Below, one piece after another: positions 1 through 5,662 of a DNA stretch of 10,566 nt (position 1 is its first letter; every line of letters starts with the position of its first letter). The notes under the pieces were generated by a model. It had not been told where the DNA came from. It worked only from the letters and a program-made list of their open reading frames with translations, and ran no database searches. The position numbers and the translations under genes are program-made. Origin of the DNA: CAYNGH01 sp964396845 (GTDB lineage Bacteria > Vulcanimicrobiota > JAJTBE01 > CAYNGH01); assembly GCA_964396845.1 (NCBI GenBank), contig CAYNGH010000118.1:1-10566 (forward strand). The letters run 5' to 3'.

Positions 1-663
1 GCTGTAGAACTTGAGGGCGTTGCCGCCGGGGGTGGTTTCGGGGTTGCCGAACATTACCCCGATTTTTTCACGAATCTGGTTGATGAAAAGCGCCGTGGTC
101 CTGGTCTTGGATATGACCCCGGTGAGCTTTCGAAGGGCCTTGGACATGAGCCGGGCCTGAAGGCCCACCTGCATGTCACCCATTTCTCCTTCGATTTCTG
201 CCTGGGGCACCAGGGCTGCCACCGAGTCGATGACGATACAGTCCAGAGCATTGGATCGCACCAGGGATTCCACGATCTCAAGGGCCTGCTCCCCGGTGTC
301 GGGCTGAGATACAAACAGGTTGTCAATGTCAACCCCCAGGTTCCGGGCATACTCGGGATCCAGGGCATGTTCCACGTCGATGAAAGCCACAATGCCATCC
401 TGCTTCTGGGCCTCGGCGATTATCTGCAGAGCCAGAGTGGTCTTTCCCGATGCTTCAGGGCCGTATATCTCCACAACCCTTCCCCGGGGAACTCCGCCGA
501 TGCCAAGGGCAATATCCAGGGCCAGGGATCCTGTGGGGATTACATCTACCTGAAGCCTGGCTCCGCCCTCGCCCAGACGCATGATGGCACCCTTGCCATA
601 CTGCCTTTCAATCTGGGTCATGGCAAGATCCAGGGCTTTTGATTTCTCTGATTCTTTAGCCAT
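1..663 (-). CDS. recA: Recombinase RecA, 3' end outside window
   Basis: RecA is the cytoplasmic ATP-dependent strand-exchange protein. It coats single-stranded DNA, pairs it with homologous duplex and triggers LexA self-cleavage in the SOS response. The reading frame starts at the ATG at 663 and stays open to base 1, giving 221 residues of the family's usual 340-350. The start is fixed by a perfect AGGAGG four bases upstream. Visible motifs are Walker A GPEASGKT (residues 68-75), Walker B CIVIDS (142-147), the loop L1 region EIEGEMGD (156-163) and the loop L2 region running from FINQIREK to NPETTPGG (193-214). All key residues are present. The gene follows thpR, a common Bacillota order, but after a 125-base leader with its own promoter-like element, so it is probably transcribed both with and independently of the upstream genes. 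I see no canonical Gram-positive LexA box. Identification is essentially certain; the C-terminal third cannot be assessed. Confidence 0.98.
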   Translation of the reverse strand, partial: MAKESEKSKALDLAMTQIERQYGKGAIMRLGEGGARLQVDVIPTGSLALDIALGIGGVPRGRVVEIYGPEASGKTTLALQIIAEAQKQDGIVAFIDVEHALDPEYARNLGVDIDNLFVSQPDTGEQALEIVESLVRSNALDCIVIDSVAALVPQAEIEGEMGDMQVGLQARLMSKALRKLTGVISKTRTTALFINQIREKIGVMFGNPETTPGGNALKFYS

Positions 664-695
664 TTGTCCTCCTTGTGATTTCTGCCGGGTGTTTG

Positions 696-719
696 TTGCA
701 TAATGCTTGTTTATGGCAA
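696..719 (-). repeat. Imperfect inverted repeat in recA leader
   Basis: On the minus strand TTGCcATAA (719-711) and TTATGCAA (703-696) are reverse complements except for one extra C in the left arm, separated by seven bases. It lies between the candidate promoter and the recA start. It could be a protein-binding operator or a weak RNA hairpin. It does not match the GAAC-N4-GTTC LexA box known from Bacillus. The symmetry is seen directly; any function is inference. Confidence 0.4.
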
Positions 720-732
720 ATCAGCCGGTTTT

Positions 733-760
733 ATTATACTGCTTATATGTTATTCAAACA
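733..760 (-). promoter_or_regulatory. Candidate recA promoter
   Basis: On the minus strand there is a perfect -10 hexamer TATAAT at 738-733. It is preceded, 16 bases upstream, by a weak -35 match TGTTTG at 760-755. This would start recA transcription about 65 bases before its ATG. The -10 is convincing by sequence, the -35 is poor, and there is no TG extension. Having a separate recA promoter inside a run of co-directional genes would fit SOS-type control, but this is inferred from sequence only. Confidence 0.4.
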
Positions 761-779
761 GGGATACAATTGTCCTCCT
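743..779 (-). other. Shine-Dalgarno with eight-codon reading frame between thpR and recA
   Basis: Eight bases after the thpR stop lies AGGAGG (779-774), four bases before a TTG codon at 769-767. The TTG opens a frame of eight codons (M-Y-P-C-L-N-N-I if TTG is read as a start) ending in TAA at 745-743. The 14 bases of this initiation region match the recA initiation region at 12 positions, with the same spacing to the start. It might encode a leader peptide, be the remnant of a lost gene's start, or be a chance duplication of the recA ribosome binding site. Translation is unproven. Confidence 0.3.
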
Positions 780-788
780 ATTTTACGA

Positions 789-1355
789 CTAAAGGGCAAA
801 ACTTTCCTGCATGGTATAAATCGGGCCGCCGGGAGTGAGTCGGCTTCTGACCAGGTGAATACTGCCACATGTGAAGCAGTCGGTCGTAAATCCCTTCAAT
901 GCCTGGAGTTCACCTGTCACATCCCTGCCGCCTCTCTGGTTTCTGAACCGGCCAAGGGTGAGATGAGGCGAGAATGGCCGGTTTTCCCGGGGATAACCCA
1001 GCTCTGCCATGGCATTGTCGATGGCTCCTGCCAGCCGGGTCATCTCAGGGGCACCCTTTTCAACCCCCACCCACAGGACCTTTGGCCTCCGTGGACCGGG
1101 AAATGCCCCGGCCCCGGCAAAGCTGACGGCAAAAGCACCGGCATCCCTGAGGGTTTCATGAAGAATATCGGCAATTTTTTTCGCCTTGTGCGGGGCCGTG
1201 TCCCCTAAAAAATTTAATGTCAAATGATACTGCCGGGGATCAACCTCTTTGATCCGATCCCGAACAGAATCGAAGGCATCCATGGCTCCGGCGACCTGCC
1301 GGCTGATTTCACCGGGAACCGGGATTGCCACGAAAAGACGCAAGTTTTCCTCCAT
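789..1355 (-). CDS. thpR: RNA 2',3'-cyclic phosphodiesterase ThpR (LigT/2H family)
   Basis: This 188-residue protein belongs to the 2H phosphoesterase superfamily and is the ThpR/LigT type, which hydrolyses 2',3'-cyclic phosphate RNA ends to 2'-phosphate. It acts in the cytoplasm. The two diagnostic HxTx motifs are both present as HLTL at residues 44-47 and 131-134, and they supply the two catalytic histidines. Length and ends are normal for the family: the N-terminus LRLFVAIPVP is typical, as is the closing beta-strand region. The ATG at 1355 is preceded by AAAGGAT, a usable ribosome binding site. The gene starts 33 bases after the deacetylase gene stops and lies upstream of recA; thpR-recA adjacency recurs in Bacillota, usually with cinA before it, which is missing here. 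Biological role in the cell is poorly defined even for well-studied members. Confidence 0.92.
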   Translation of the reverse strand: MEENLRLFVAIPVPGEISRQVAGAMDAFDSVRDRIKEVDPRQYHLTLNFLGDTAPHKAKKIADILHETLRDAGAFAVSFAGAGAFPGPRRPKVLWVGVEKGAPEMTRLAGAIDNAMAELGYPRENRPFSPHLTLGRFRNQRGGRDVTGELQALKGFTTDCFTCGSIHLVRSRLTPGGPIYTMQESFAL

Positions 1356-1388
1356 TGGTTATCCTTTCTTTTATTCGTTCGAGTGCCA

Positions 1389-2099
1389 TCATCTTGACGG
1401 CGGAAAAGCTATATGGCGGAATGCCTCGGCATATTCAAAATCCTGACCCGTAGCAGTCTGGCGGGATCGCTCCTTGAGATACTGGATCATCTGCTCTGCG
1501 GGTTCCCCGTTGAACTGACTCCTGTGGCACTGCAGGATCCGGATCTTGTCTTCCATCACCCCGGTGATGTCACTCCATGTATCGGGACGATTTGTGCCGA
1601 ACATGAAAAGCTCATCTACCCGGTGAGGCTGAAGGCCTTCATCTGTCAAGTGGGGAAAGTAAAGGCGGTTCTTGGCGGCGGGATATATGGCATCAAAAAC
1701 CGATATGGCCACAGCCCGGTGATCCGAATGAAACAGGTGAAACCCGTCAAAAGACAAATTAGCGGGATCGAAGGAATATACCCTGTCGGGGCGCACCTGT
1801 CGGATAACCCGGACTATCTCTTCCCGGAGGCCCTGATCCGGCATCAGTTCTCCATCGTGATGATTCAGAAAGAATATGCCTTCAAGGCCGATAATCTTCC
1901 CGGCAGTTTCCTGCTCTTTTCGGCGGATTTTCACCAGCTCCTCCGGTGATGCTTCGTTGCGGGTGCCTCCCTTGTCGCCGGTGGTGCAAATCAGATAATA
2001 AACCTTGTGGCCTTCCCGGGCCATTTTTATCATGGTGCCCGATACCCCGAAGTCCAGATCATCGGGATGAGCGCCGACACACAGGATGTTCATGATCAT
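1389..2099 (-). CDS. PIG-L/LmbE family zinc-dependent deacetylase
   Basis: A 236-residue protein of the PIG-L/LmbE fold, whose members remove N-acetyl groups from GlcNAc-type compounds, including GlcNAc-malate in bacillithiol synthesis (BshB) and GlcNAc-inositol in mycothiol synthesis (MshB). The signature AHPDD is at residues 10-14, giving zinc ligands H11 and D14 and the likely catalytic base D13. The third ligand is H127 in HSDH (124-127). The family's arginine-rich helix RRKEQETAGKIIGL follows at 59-72. No signal peptide or membrane segment is seen, so it is probably cytoplasmic. The first ATG (2099) overlaps the upstream stop as ATGA and has GAGG four bases before it; a second ATG two codons on (2093) is also possible. 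Downstream of cysE-cysK a thiol-related substrate is attractive, but no bshA or bshC is in the window, so the substrate is unassigned. Family assignment is firm. Confidence 0.85.
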   Translation of the reverse strand: MIMNILCVGAHPDDLDFGVSGTMIKMAREGHKVYYLICTTGDKGGTRNEASPEELVKIRRKEQETAGKIIGLEGIFFLNHHDGELMPDQGLREEIVRVIRQVRPDRVYSFDPANLSFDGFHLFHSDHRAVAISVFDAIYPAAKNRLYFPHLTDEGLQPHRVDELFMFGTNRPDTWSDITGVMEDKIRILQCHRSQFNGEPAEQMIQYLKERSRQTATGQDFEYAEAFRHIAFPPSR

Positions 2100-2827
2100 T
2101 TGTCCTCAACTTTCCTGAGATTGAAATCGTCATAGATGACTGACAGTTTCGGGTCCATATATATGCTCATCGGGGTGATCAACTCCCGCTCCAGGGGAAC
2201 AAGGCCTTCCACGAGCCTTTCGATGAACTCTTCGTGGCCCTTGTAATCGAGATCCCCGAGTCTTTGGATTTTTCCCGTCTTCACTCCGGCTCCCCGCTGG
2301 TAAGCCTTGTAAATCAGCTCCGAGCAGTAGATTTTCTCATCACTAAGCTCATATTGAAAATCATAAGGCAGTCCCAGGAATTTTTTTGCCTCGTCAACGA
2401 TCAGGGGGAATTTATCTCCGGGAATCTTCCTGGAACGGAGCAGGGCAAAATGCTGATTATTCCCCCGGCGGATCCATTCATCCACAGGTGTCATCTCCAC
2501 AATGATAGAGGCCTCGATGACCATTACCTGCTCTCCCTGAAGGATGATCATCCCGCAGTGGTTTATGGGGCTTCCGGTAACGCCGGAAATCACTTCGGGA
2601 AGCTCGCCGGTGGCCTGATGAAAGATAATATCCCCGTCCTGGAAGGAAATGACCCCTGACGGAGTGGGAGAAGCATCAATGCCGGAGTTTGGCTCTTTCC
2701 AGGGGAAATATTTTGCCTGAAAGTAAAGAAGGGCCATCATGATCAAAAGAACTACAAGGAATTCCTGAACTTTCAGGCCCAGCCGGGCCATTTCTTTTTG
2801 TATTGACGGCGGTTTGTTCTTAGGCAT
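2096..2827 (-). CDS. Membrane-anchored permuted papain-like hydrolase (YiiX/C92-type)
   Basis: A 243-residue protein with a basic N-terminus, one hydrophobic segment at about residues 22-39, and then a domain resembling the YiiX/YebB/YaeF group (peptidase family C92) of permuted NlpC/P60 papain-like enzymes. The order of motifs is that of the permuted group: GDIIFH (65-70), then NHCGMI with the likely catalytic histidine H90, then VIEA with E105, and late in the chain YCSELIYKAY (167-176) with the likely nucleophile C168. The positive-inside pattern would place the catalytic domain outside the membrane. Substrates in this family are mostly unknown; amide or lipid-ester hydrolysis has been proposed. 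The gene begins nine bases after cysK stops and its end overlaps the deacetylase start by four bases. No Shine-Dalgarno is visible before the ATG at 2827, so translation may be coupled to cysK or weak. The family call is good; function is open. Confidence 0.8.
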   Translation of the reverse strand: MPKNKPPSIQKEMARLGLKVQEFLVVLLIMMALLYFQAKYFPWKEPNSGIDASPTPSGVISFQDGDIIFHQATGELPEVISGVTGSPINHCGMIILQGEQVMVIEASIIVEMTPVDEWIRRGNNQHFALLRSRKIPGDKFPLIVDEAKKFLGLPYDFQYELSDEKIYCSELIYKAYQRGAGVKTGKIQRLGDLDYKGHEEFIERLVEGLVPLERELITPMSIYMDPKLSVIYDDFNLRKVEDK

Positions 2828-2836
2828 TATAATATG

Positions 2837-3748
2837 TTAATTGCTGGTTATATATCGATCCCCTGCATCGGGGAAGATGGTTGCAATAAGTTTCCCCCGG
2901 TTTTCCTCCCGGCGGGCCACAATGCCTGCCGCCACCGCTGCAGCTGCCGAGGATCCCCCCACAAACAGGCCTTCTTCCCGGGCCAGCCGACTTAACATTG
3001 AATTAACTTCATCGTCGGTGACGGTAATCACCTGGTCGATTAATGACATATCCAGGACCCCGGGGATAAATCCTGCCCCGATACCTTGAATCCGGTGAGG
3101 TCCCGGCTTGCCTCCCGATAACACTGGTGATGCTGCCGGCTCTACTGCGATTATTTTAATGTCGGGGTTTTTTTCCTTCAGGAATTTTCCTGCCCCGGTA
3201 AGAGTGCCTCCGGTGCCGACTCCTGCAACGAAGATATTTACCTTGCCCCCGGTGTCCCGCCATATCTCCGGGCCAGTGGTCTTGTAATGTATTTCCGGGT
3301 TGGCGGGGTTTTCAAACTGCATGGGCATGAATGTTTCAGGGTTTTCCCGGCAATACATGGTTGCAGCTTCTATGGCGCCCTTCATACCTTTTTCTTTCGG
3401 GGTAAGGGACAGCTCCGCCCCCAGGGTTTTCATTACGGCCCGGCGTTCTTGGGAGAAGTTCTCGGGCATGAATATCTTCAGCTTGATTCCCCTGGCGGCG
3501 CAGACCATGGCCAGTCCAATTCCGGTGTTACCGCTGGTTGGCTCCACCACCACAGTGCCGGGATGAATCTTTCCCCCGGCGGTGGCAGAATCGATCATGC
3601 TTACGGCTATCCGGTCCTTCACGCTGGATGCGGGGTTGAAAAATTCCAGCTTAGCAACCACATCGGCCCCTGCATTGTCCATGGTTCTCCCCAGATACAC
3701 CATGGGAGTGTTTCCCACGGTTCCTGTTATATCCCAAAATACAATCAT
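2837..3748 (-). CDS. cysK: Cysteine synthase (O-acetylserine sulfhydrylase)
   Basis: This PLP-dependent enzyme makes cysteine from O-acetylserine and sulfide, the last step of assimilation, in the cytoplasm. The 303-residue length is normal. Motifs in order: the Schiff-base lysine K44 in SSVKDR, the substrate-binding loop TSGNTG (71-76), the PLP phosphate-binding glycine loop GTGGT (178-182), GGSS (264-267) and the closing GDRY (296-299). The fold-type II pattern is complete and no key residue is missing. An in-frame TGA three codons before the ATG at 3748 rules out a longer form. AGGGAG lies ten bases upstream, a slightly long spacing. It starts 17 bases after cysE stops, so O-acetylserine formation and use are co-expressed. 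The alternative, a cystathionine beta-synthase-like paralogue, is less likely given the partner gene and the absence of a CBS domain pair. Confidence 0.95.
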   Translation of the reverse strand: MIVFWDITGTVGNTPMVYLGRTMDNAGADVVAKLEFFNPASSVKDRIAVSMIDSATAGGKIHPGTVVVEPTSGNTGIGLAMVCAARGIKLKIFMPENFSQERRAVMKTLGAELSLTPKEKGMKGAIEAATMYCRENPETFMPMQFENPANPEIHYKTTGPEIWRDTGGKVNIFVAGVGTGGTLTGAGKFLKEKNPDIKIIAVEPAASPVLSGGKPGPHRIQGIGAGFIPGVLDMSLIDQVITVTDDEVNSMLSRLAREEGLFVGGSSAAAAVAAGIVARREENRGKLIATIFPDAGDRYITSN

Positions 3749-3765
3749 GCTGTTTCATCTCCCTG

Positions 3766-4641
3766 TTATGTTTTTTGTTTTACCACATCGGTGACTACCT
3801 TTCCCTGGCGGTTCAGCTGACTCCTGAACTCCCTGAACTGTTCCCGGGCTTGTTGCAACTGACACAGACAGGCCTCTCCCCGGGATTCGGCATCCTTGCG
3901 GTATGTACTGCACATGGAGCATAAATCCTCGGGGTTTGAGCCACCGGGGACAGGACTGTTATTTTTTGGGGCTTCTGGTGTCTTCTGATCCTGTTTGGGG
4001 CTTCCCGGCATTTGTTTTCGGATCTCTTCCATTTCGTGGTGGAGAGATTCCAGCTTGTCCATCATGCATTCCACACAGCGGGCCAGAGGATCTGGAAGAT
4101 CCCCATGGCTTAGGTCGGTTTTTTCTCTGGGTTCTCCAACCCTGACTATTCGGGCAGGGATCCCAACTGCGGTGGCTCCTGCCGGGACATCCTTCACCAC
4201 CACGGAGCCTGCACCGATTTTTGCCCCTTCGCCGAGGGTGATGGCCCCCAGCACTTTTGCCCCGGCCCCCACCACCACGTTGTTCATCAAGGTGGGATGC
4301 CGTTTTTTCTTTGCCAGGGATGTTCCTCCCAGGACAACTTCTGAATACAACAGGACATTATCACCGATCTCAGTAGTTTCACCAATCACCACGCCGGATC
4401 CATGATCTATAAAAAACCTCTTGCCGATGGTGGCTCCGGGATGGATCTCTATGCCCGTGAGAAACCGGCTGAAATGGGATAAAAGACGGGGAATCAGGGG
4501 GATTTTTATTCTCCAGAGAAAATTGGCCACCCGATGCATCCACAGGGCATGAAGCCCCGGATAACATGTGAGAACCTCAAGAATCCCTCTGGCGGCGGGA
4601 TCTCTTTCAAATACTCCTTTGATGTCTTCTCTGATACTCAT
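3766..4641 (-). CDS. cysE: Serine O-acetyltransferase with cysteine-rich C-terminal tail
   Basis: CysE transfers acetyl from acetyl-CoA to serine, committing it to cysteine synthesis. I chose the ATG at 4641 (291 residues) because GGTGG lies about eight bases upstream and homologues begin there; a GTG four codons earlier (4653) is possible. The N-terminal helical part (1-60) precedes a left-handed beta-helix of hexapeptide repeats (about 62-165). Active-site positions are conserved: IEIHPG (64-69), IDHG with H80, and RHP with H115. The core ends near the usual DLPDPL segment (181-186). A coiled segment with CVEC (189-192) follows, then a Pro/Lys/Asn-rich linker (about 212-238), CSMC (241-244), CLC (258-260) and a charged helix to the end. 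Bacillus-type CysE usually stops shortly after the coiled segment, so some 80 residues are extra. The protein does not end in the isoleucine that docks into CysK in enteric bacteria. First gene of its operon. Confidence 0.94.
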   Translation of the reverse strand: MSIREDIKGVFERDPAARGILEVLTCYPGLHALWMHRVANFLWRIKIPLIPRLLSHFSRFLTGIEIHPGATIGKRFFIDHGSGVVIGETTEIGDNVLLYSEVVLGGTSLAKKKRHPTLMNNVVVGAGAKVLGAITLGEGAKIGAGSVVVKDVPAGATAVGIPARIVRVGEPREKTDLSHGDLPDPLARCVECMMDKLESLHHEMEEIRKQMPGSPKQDQKTPEAPKNNSPVPGGSNPEDLCSMCSTYRKDAESRGEACLCQLQQAREQFREFRSQLNRQGKVVTDVVKQKT

Positions 4642-4679
4642 TATCTTCACCACCCATATATAAAACCAATATTTTGGAT

Positions 4680-4702
4680 TTCTGGTTCCATTATATCCAG
4701 AA
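4680..4702. promoter_or_regulatory. Inverted repeat over cysE -10, candidate operator
   Basis: Minus-strand TTCTGG (4702-4697) and CCAGAA (4685-4680) are perfect reverse complements with 11 bases between, and the proximal cysE -10 box sits in the spacer. A second, shorter palindrome, CCAA-N4-TTGG, lies at 4666-4677. Binding by a repressor here would block cysE transcription. I cannot match it to a known consensus such as the CymR box. There is no room for, and no sign of, a T-box leader. Confidence 0.35.
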
Positions 4703-4717
4703 TAATAAATCTTTTAA
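4690..4717 (-). promoter_or_regulatory. Candidate cysE promoter, proximal
   Basis: The minus strand carries a perfect -10 TATAAT at 4695-4690 and TTAAAA (4717-4712, four of six matches to TTGACA) 16 bases before it. Transcription would start roughly 40 bases before the cysE ATG. An inverted repeat overlies this -10, which would suit repression. The call is by sequence match only. Confidence 0.45.
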
Positions 4718-4745
4718 TTTTATCAGAAGTCCCTGGTTTTTACAA
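4717..4745 (-). promoter_or_regulatory. Candidate cysE promoter, distal
   Basis: On the minus strand TTGTAA (4745-4740) and TAAAAT (4722-4717) are separated by exactly 17 bases, the optimal spacing for the main sigma factor. It lies directly upstream of the proximal candidate and shares bases with its -35. Either or both could drive the cysE operon. The region is AT-rich, so chance matches are possible. Confidence 0.4.
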
Positions 4746-4841
4746 CCGAAAAAAACAATCCTCATGCTTTAAACAGTGATTGTCTTAGAAGGAATTGATA
4801 TTTTTGTGTAGAAAATCAGACAAGGCCAAAAAGAGTAAAGT

Positions 4842-4849
4842 TAAGGAGG
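4842..4849 (+). promoter_or_regulatory. Strong ribosome binding site deciding the start at 4855
   Basis: TAAGGAGG ends five bases before the ATG at 4855. The same frame stays open upstream to a TTG at 4795, but that codon lacks a comparable site, so the ATG is taken as the true start. I found no convincing plus-strand promoter between cysE and this gene. Confidence 0.85.
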
Positions 4850-4854
4850 ATATT

Positions 4855-5583
4855 ATGGTTGTAGGTGAAGCTGTCAAGCTGGAATACAAGATGAAAAAGG
4901 GGGAGGCCCTGACCTATAAGACCACGGTTCGTTCAGAGCAAGAGATAAAAACCGAAGATCAGTCCGGAAGCACCAGCTCCGATGTGGAGATGAAGATGGT
5001 CCAGAAATGCACCGATGTGGATGCTGAAGGGACCATGACCGTTGATGTGACCATTCAGTCCGGGAAGGTGGTCCGGGAAGGCGAAGAACAGGAGTTGCCC
5101 AATATCGGCCAGACCATCACCCTGAAGATGAAAAAGAATGGTGAGATAGTGCATACATCGGTGGATCTGCCCTTCGAACAGCCTGCTTTCCCCACCGGCT
5201 CCGTCAAAAAGGGAGATACATGGGTTGGCAAGAGCAAGATTTCCATCCCCGGAAAAACCGAGATGGTGGGGCTGGATTATAATTATTCCCTGTGGGGCTT
5301 CCAGAAGATCAACAATTTTGAGTGCTCGGAAATTAAAGTTACATGCCCTGAAACAAAGATTCCCATTCAGGAAGGGATCGATCAGGTTCTTTCTGCCACC
5401 GGCACCACATACTTTGCCCACAAAGAAGGCAGGCTGGTGAAGTCGGAAGTTTCCACCACCACCCTTATTACAGCCCAGGATGGCTCCGTGGATACCAAGA
5501 TCAAGGTGGTAGTGGAGCTGGAAGATAAAAAAGCGCCTTCCGTTGGACTGGGTGGGCCCGACGAGGGCTTTATAATCAAGTAA
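4855..5583 (+). CDS. Protein of unknown function, beta-rich, cytoplasmic
   Basis: I do not recognise this 242-residue protein with confidence. It has no signal peptide and no hydrophobic membrane segment. It is rich in Lys, Glu, Thr and Val, with alternating patterns that suggest beta strands throughout. The opening (residues 8-25, LEYKMKKGEALTYKTTV-like) and a later KKGDTW (118-123) are reminiscent of beta-rich DUF6263-like proteins that share a hydrophobic-strand-then-GE/GD-x-(Y/W) pattern, but this is only a resemblance in outline. Three cysteines (C52, C157, C164) are present; C157 and C164 are close together. It ends in a Gly/Pro-rich segment GLGGPDEG and FIIK. It is the only plus-strand gene in the window, transcribed away from cysE and toward tatA, with an isolated excellent ribosome binding site and its own terminator, so it is probably a single-gene unit. 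Frame integrity and translation signals make the gene itself likely real. Confidence 0.85.
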   Translation: MVVGEAVKLEYKMKKGEALTYKTTVRSEQEIKTEDQSGSTSSDVEMKMVQKCTDVDAEGTMTVDVTIQSGKVVREGEEQELPNIGQTITLKMKKNGEIVHTSVDLPFEQPAFPTGSVKKGDTWVGKSKISIPGKTEMVGLDYNYSLWGFQKINNFECSEIKVTCPETKIPIQEGIDQVLSATGTTYFAHKEGRLVKSEVSTTTLITAQDGSVDTKIKVVVELEDKKAPSVGLGGPDEGFIIK

Positions 5584-5608
5584 AACTGACCTTTTGGCCC
5601 GATGATAA

Positions 5609-5637
5609 AAACCCGGAGATGATTCATCTCCGGGTTT
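5609..5637. terminator. Bidirectional intrinsic terminator
   Basis: AAACCCGGAGATGA and its exact reverse complement flank a single base at 5623, giving a 14-base-pair hairpin (with a few bases opening as the loop). It stands between the converging ends of the plus-strand gene (stop at 5583) and tatA (stop at 5663). On the minus strand the stem runs into five Ts; on the plus strand into TTTGTGTTAT. It can therefore end both transcripts, with the better T tract serving tatA. Confidence 0.88.
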
Positions 5638-5662
5638 GTGTTATAGAAAAAAAATACTTCTT

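Noticed and set aside
664..788. Canonical Gram-positive LexA box upstream of recA
   Set aside because: I looked for GAAC-N4-GTTC on both strands and found no acceptable match; only the unrelated inverted repeat is there.
675..1208. Plus-strand open frame of 177 codons opposite thpR
   Set aside because: It is antisense to thpR, which has both HxTx motifs, and its translation has no recognisable domain or ribosome binding site. It is a shadow frame.
1413..1949. Plus-strand open frame of 178 codons opposite the PIG-L deacetylase
   Set aside because: It is complementary to a conserved zinc deacetylase with complete motifs and has no credible start signal.
3287..3820. Plus-strand open frame of 177 codons opposite cysK and the end of cysE
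   Set aside because: The minus-strand frames are clear CysK and CysE; the plus-strand product is low in recognisable features and spans two real genes.
4642..4854. T-box or other cysteine-responsive riboswitch upstream of cysE
   Set aside because: The space is only about 210 bases, shared with a divergent gene; no conserved T-box segment and no terminator/antiterminator pair are visible before cysE.
4795..4854. Upstream TTG start that would add 20 residues to the plus-strand gene
   Set aside because: The added residues are Lys-rich and unstructured, and the TAAGGAGG five bases before the ATG at 4855 is far better than anything before the TTG.
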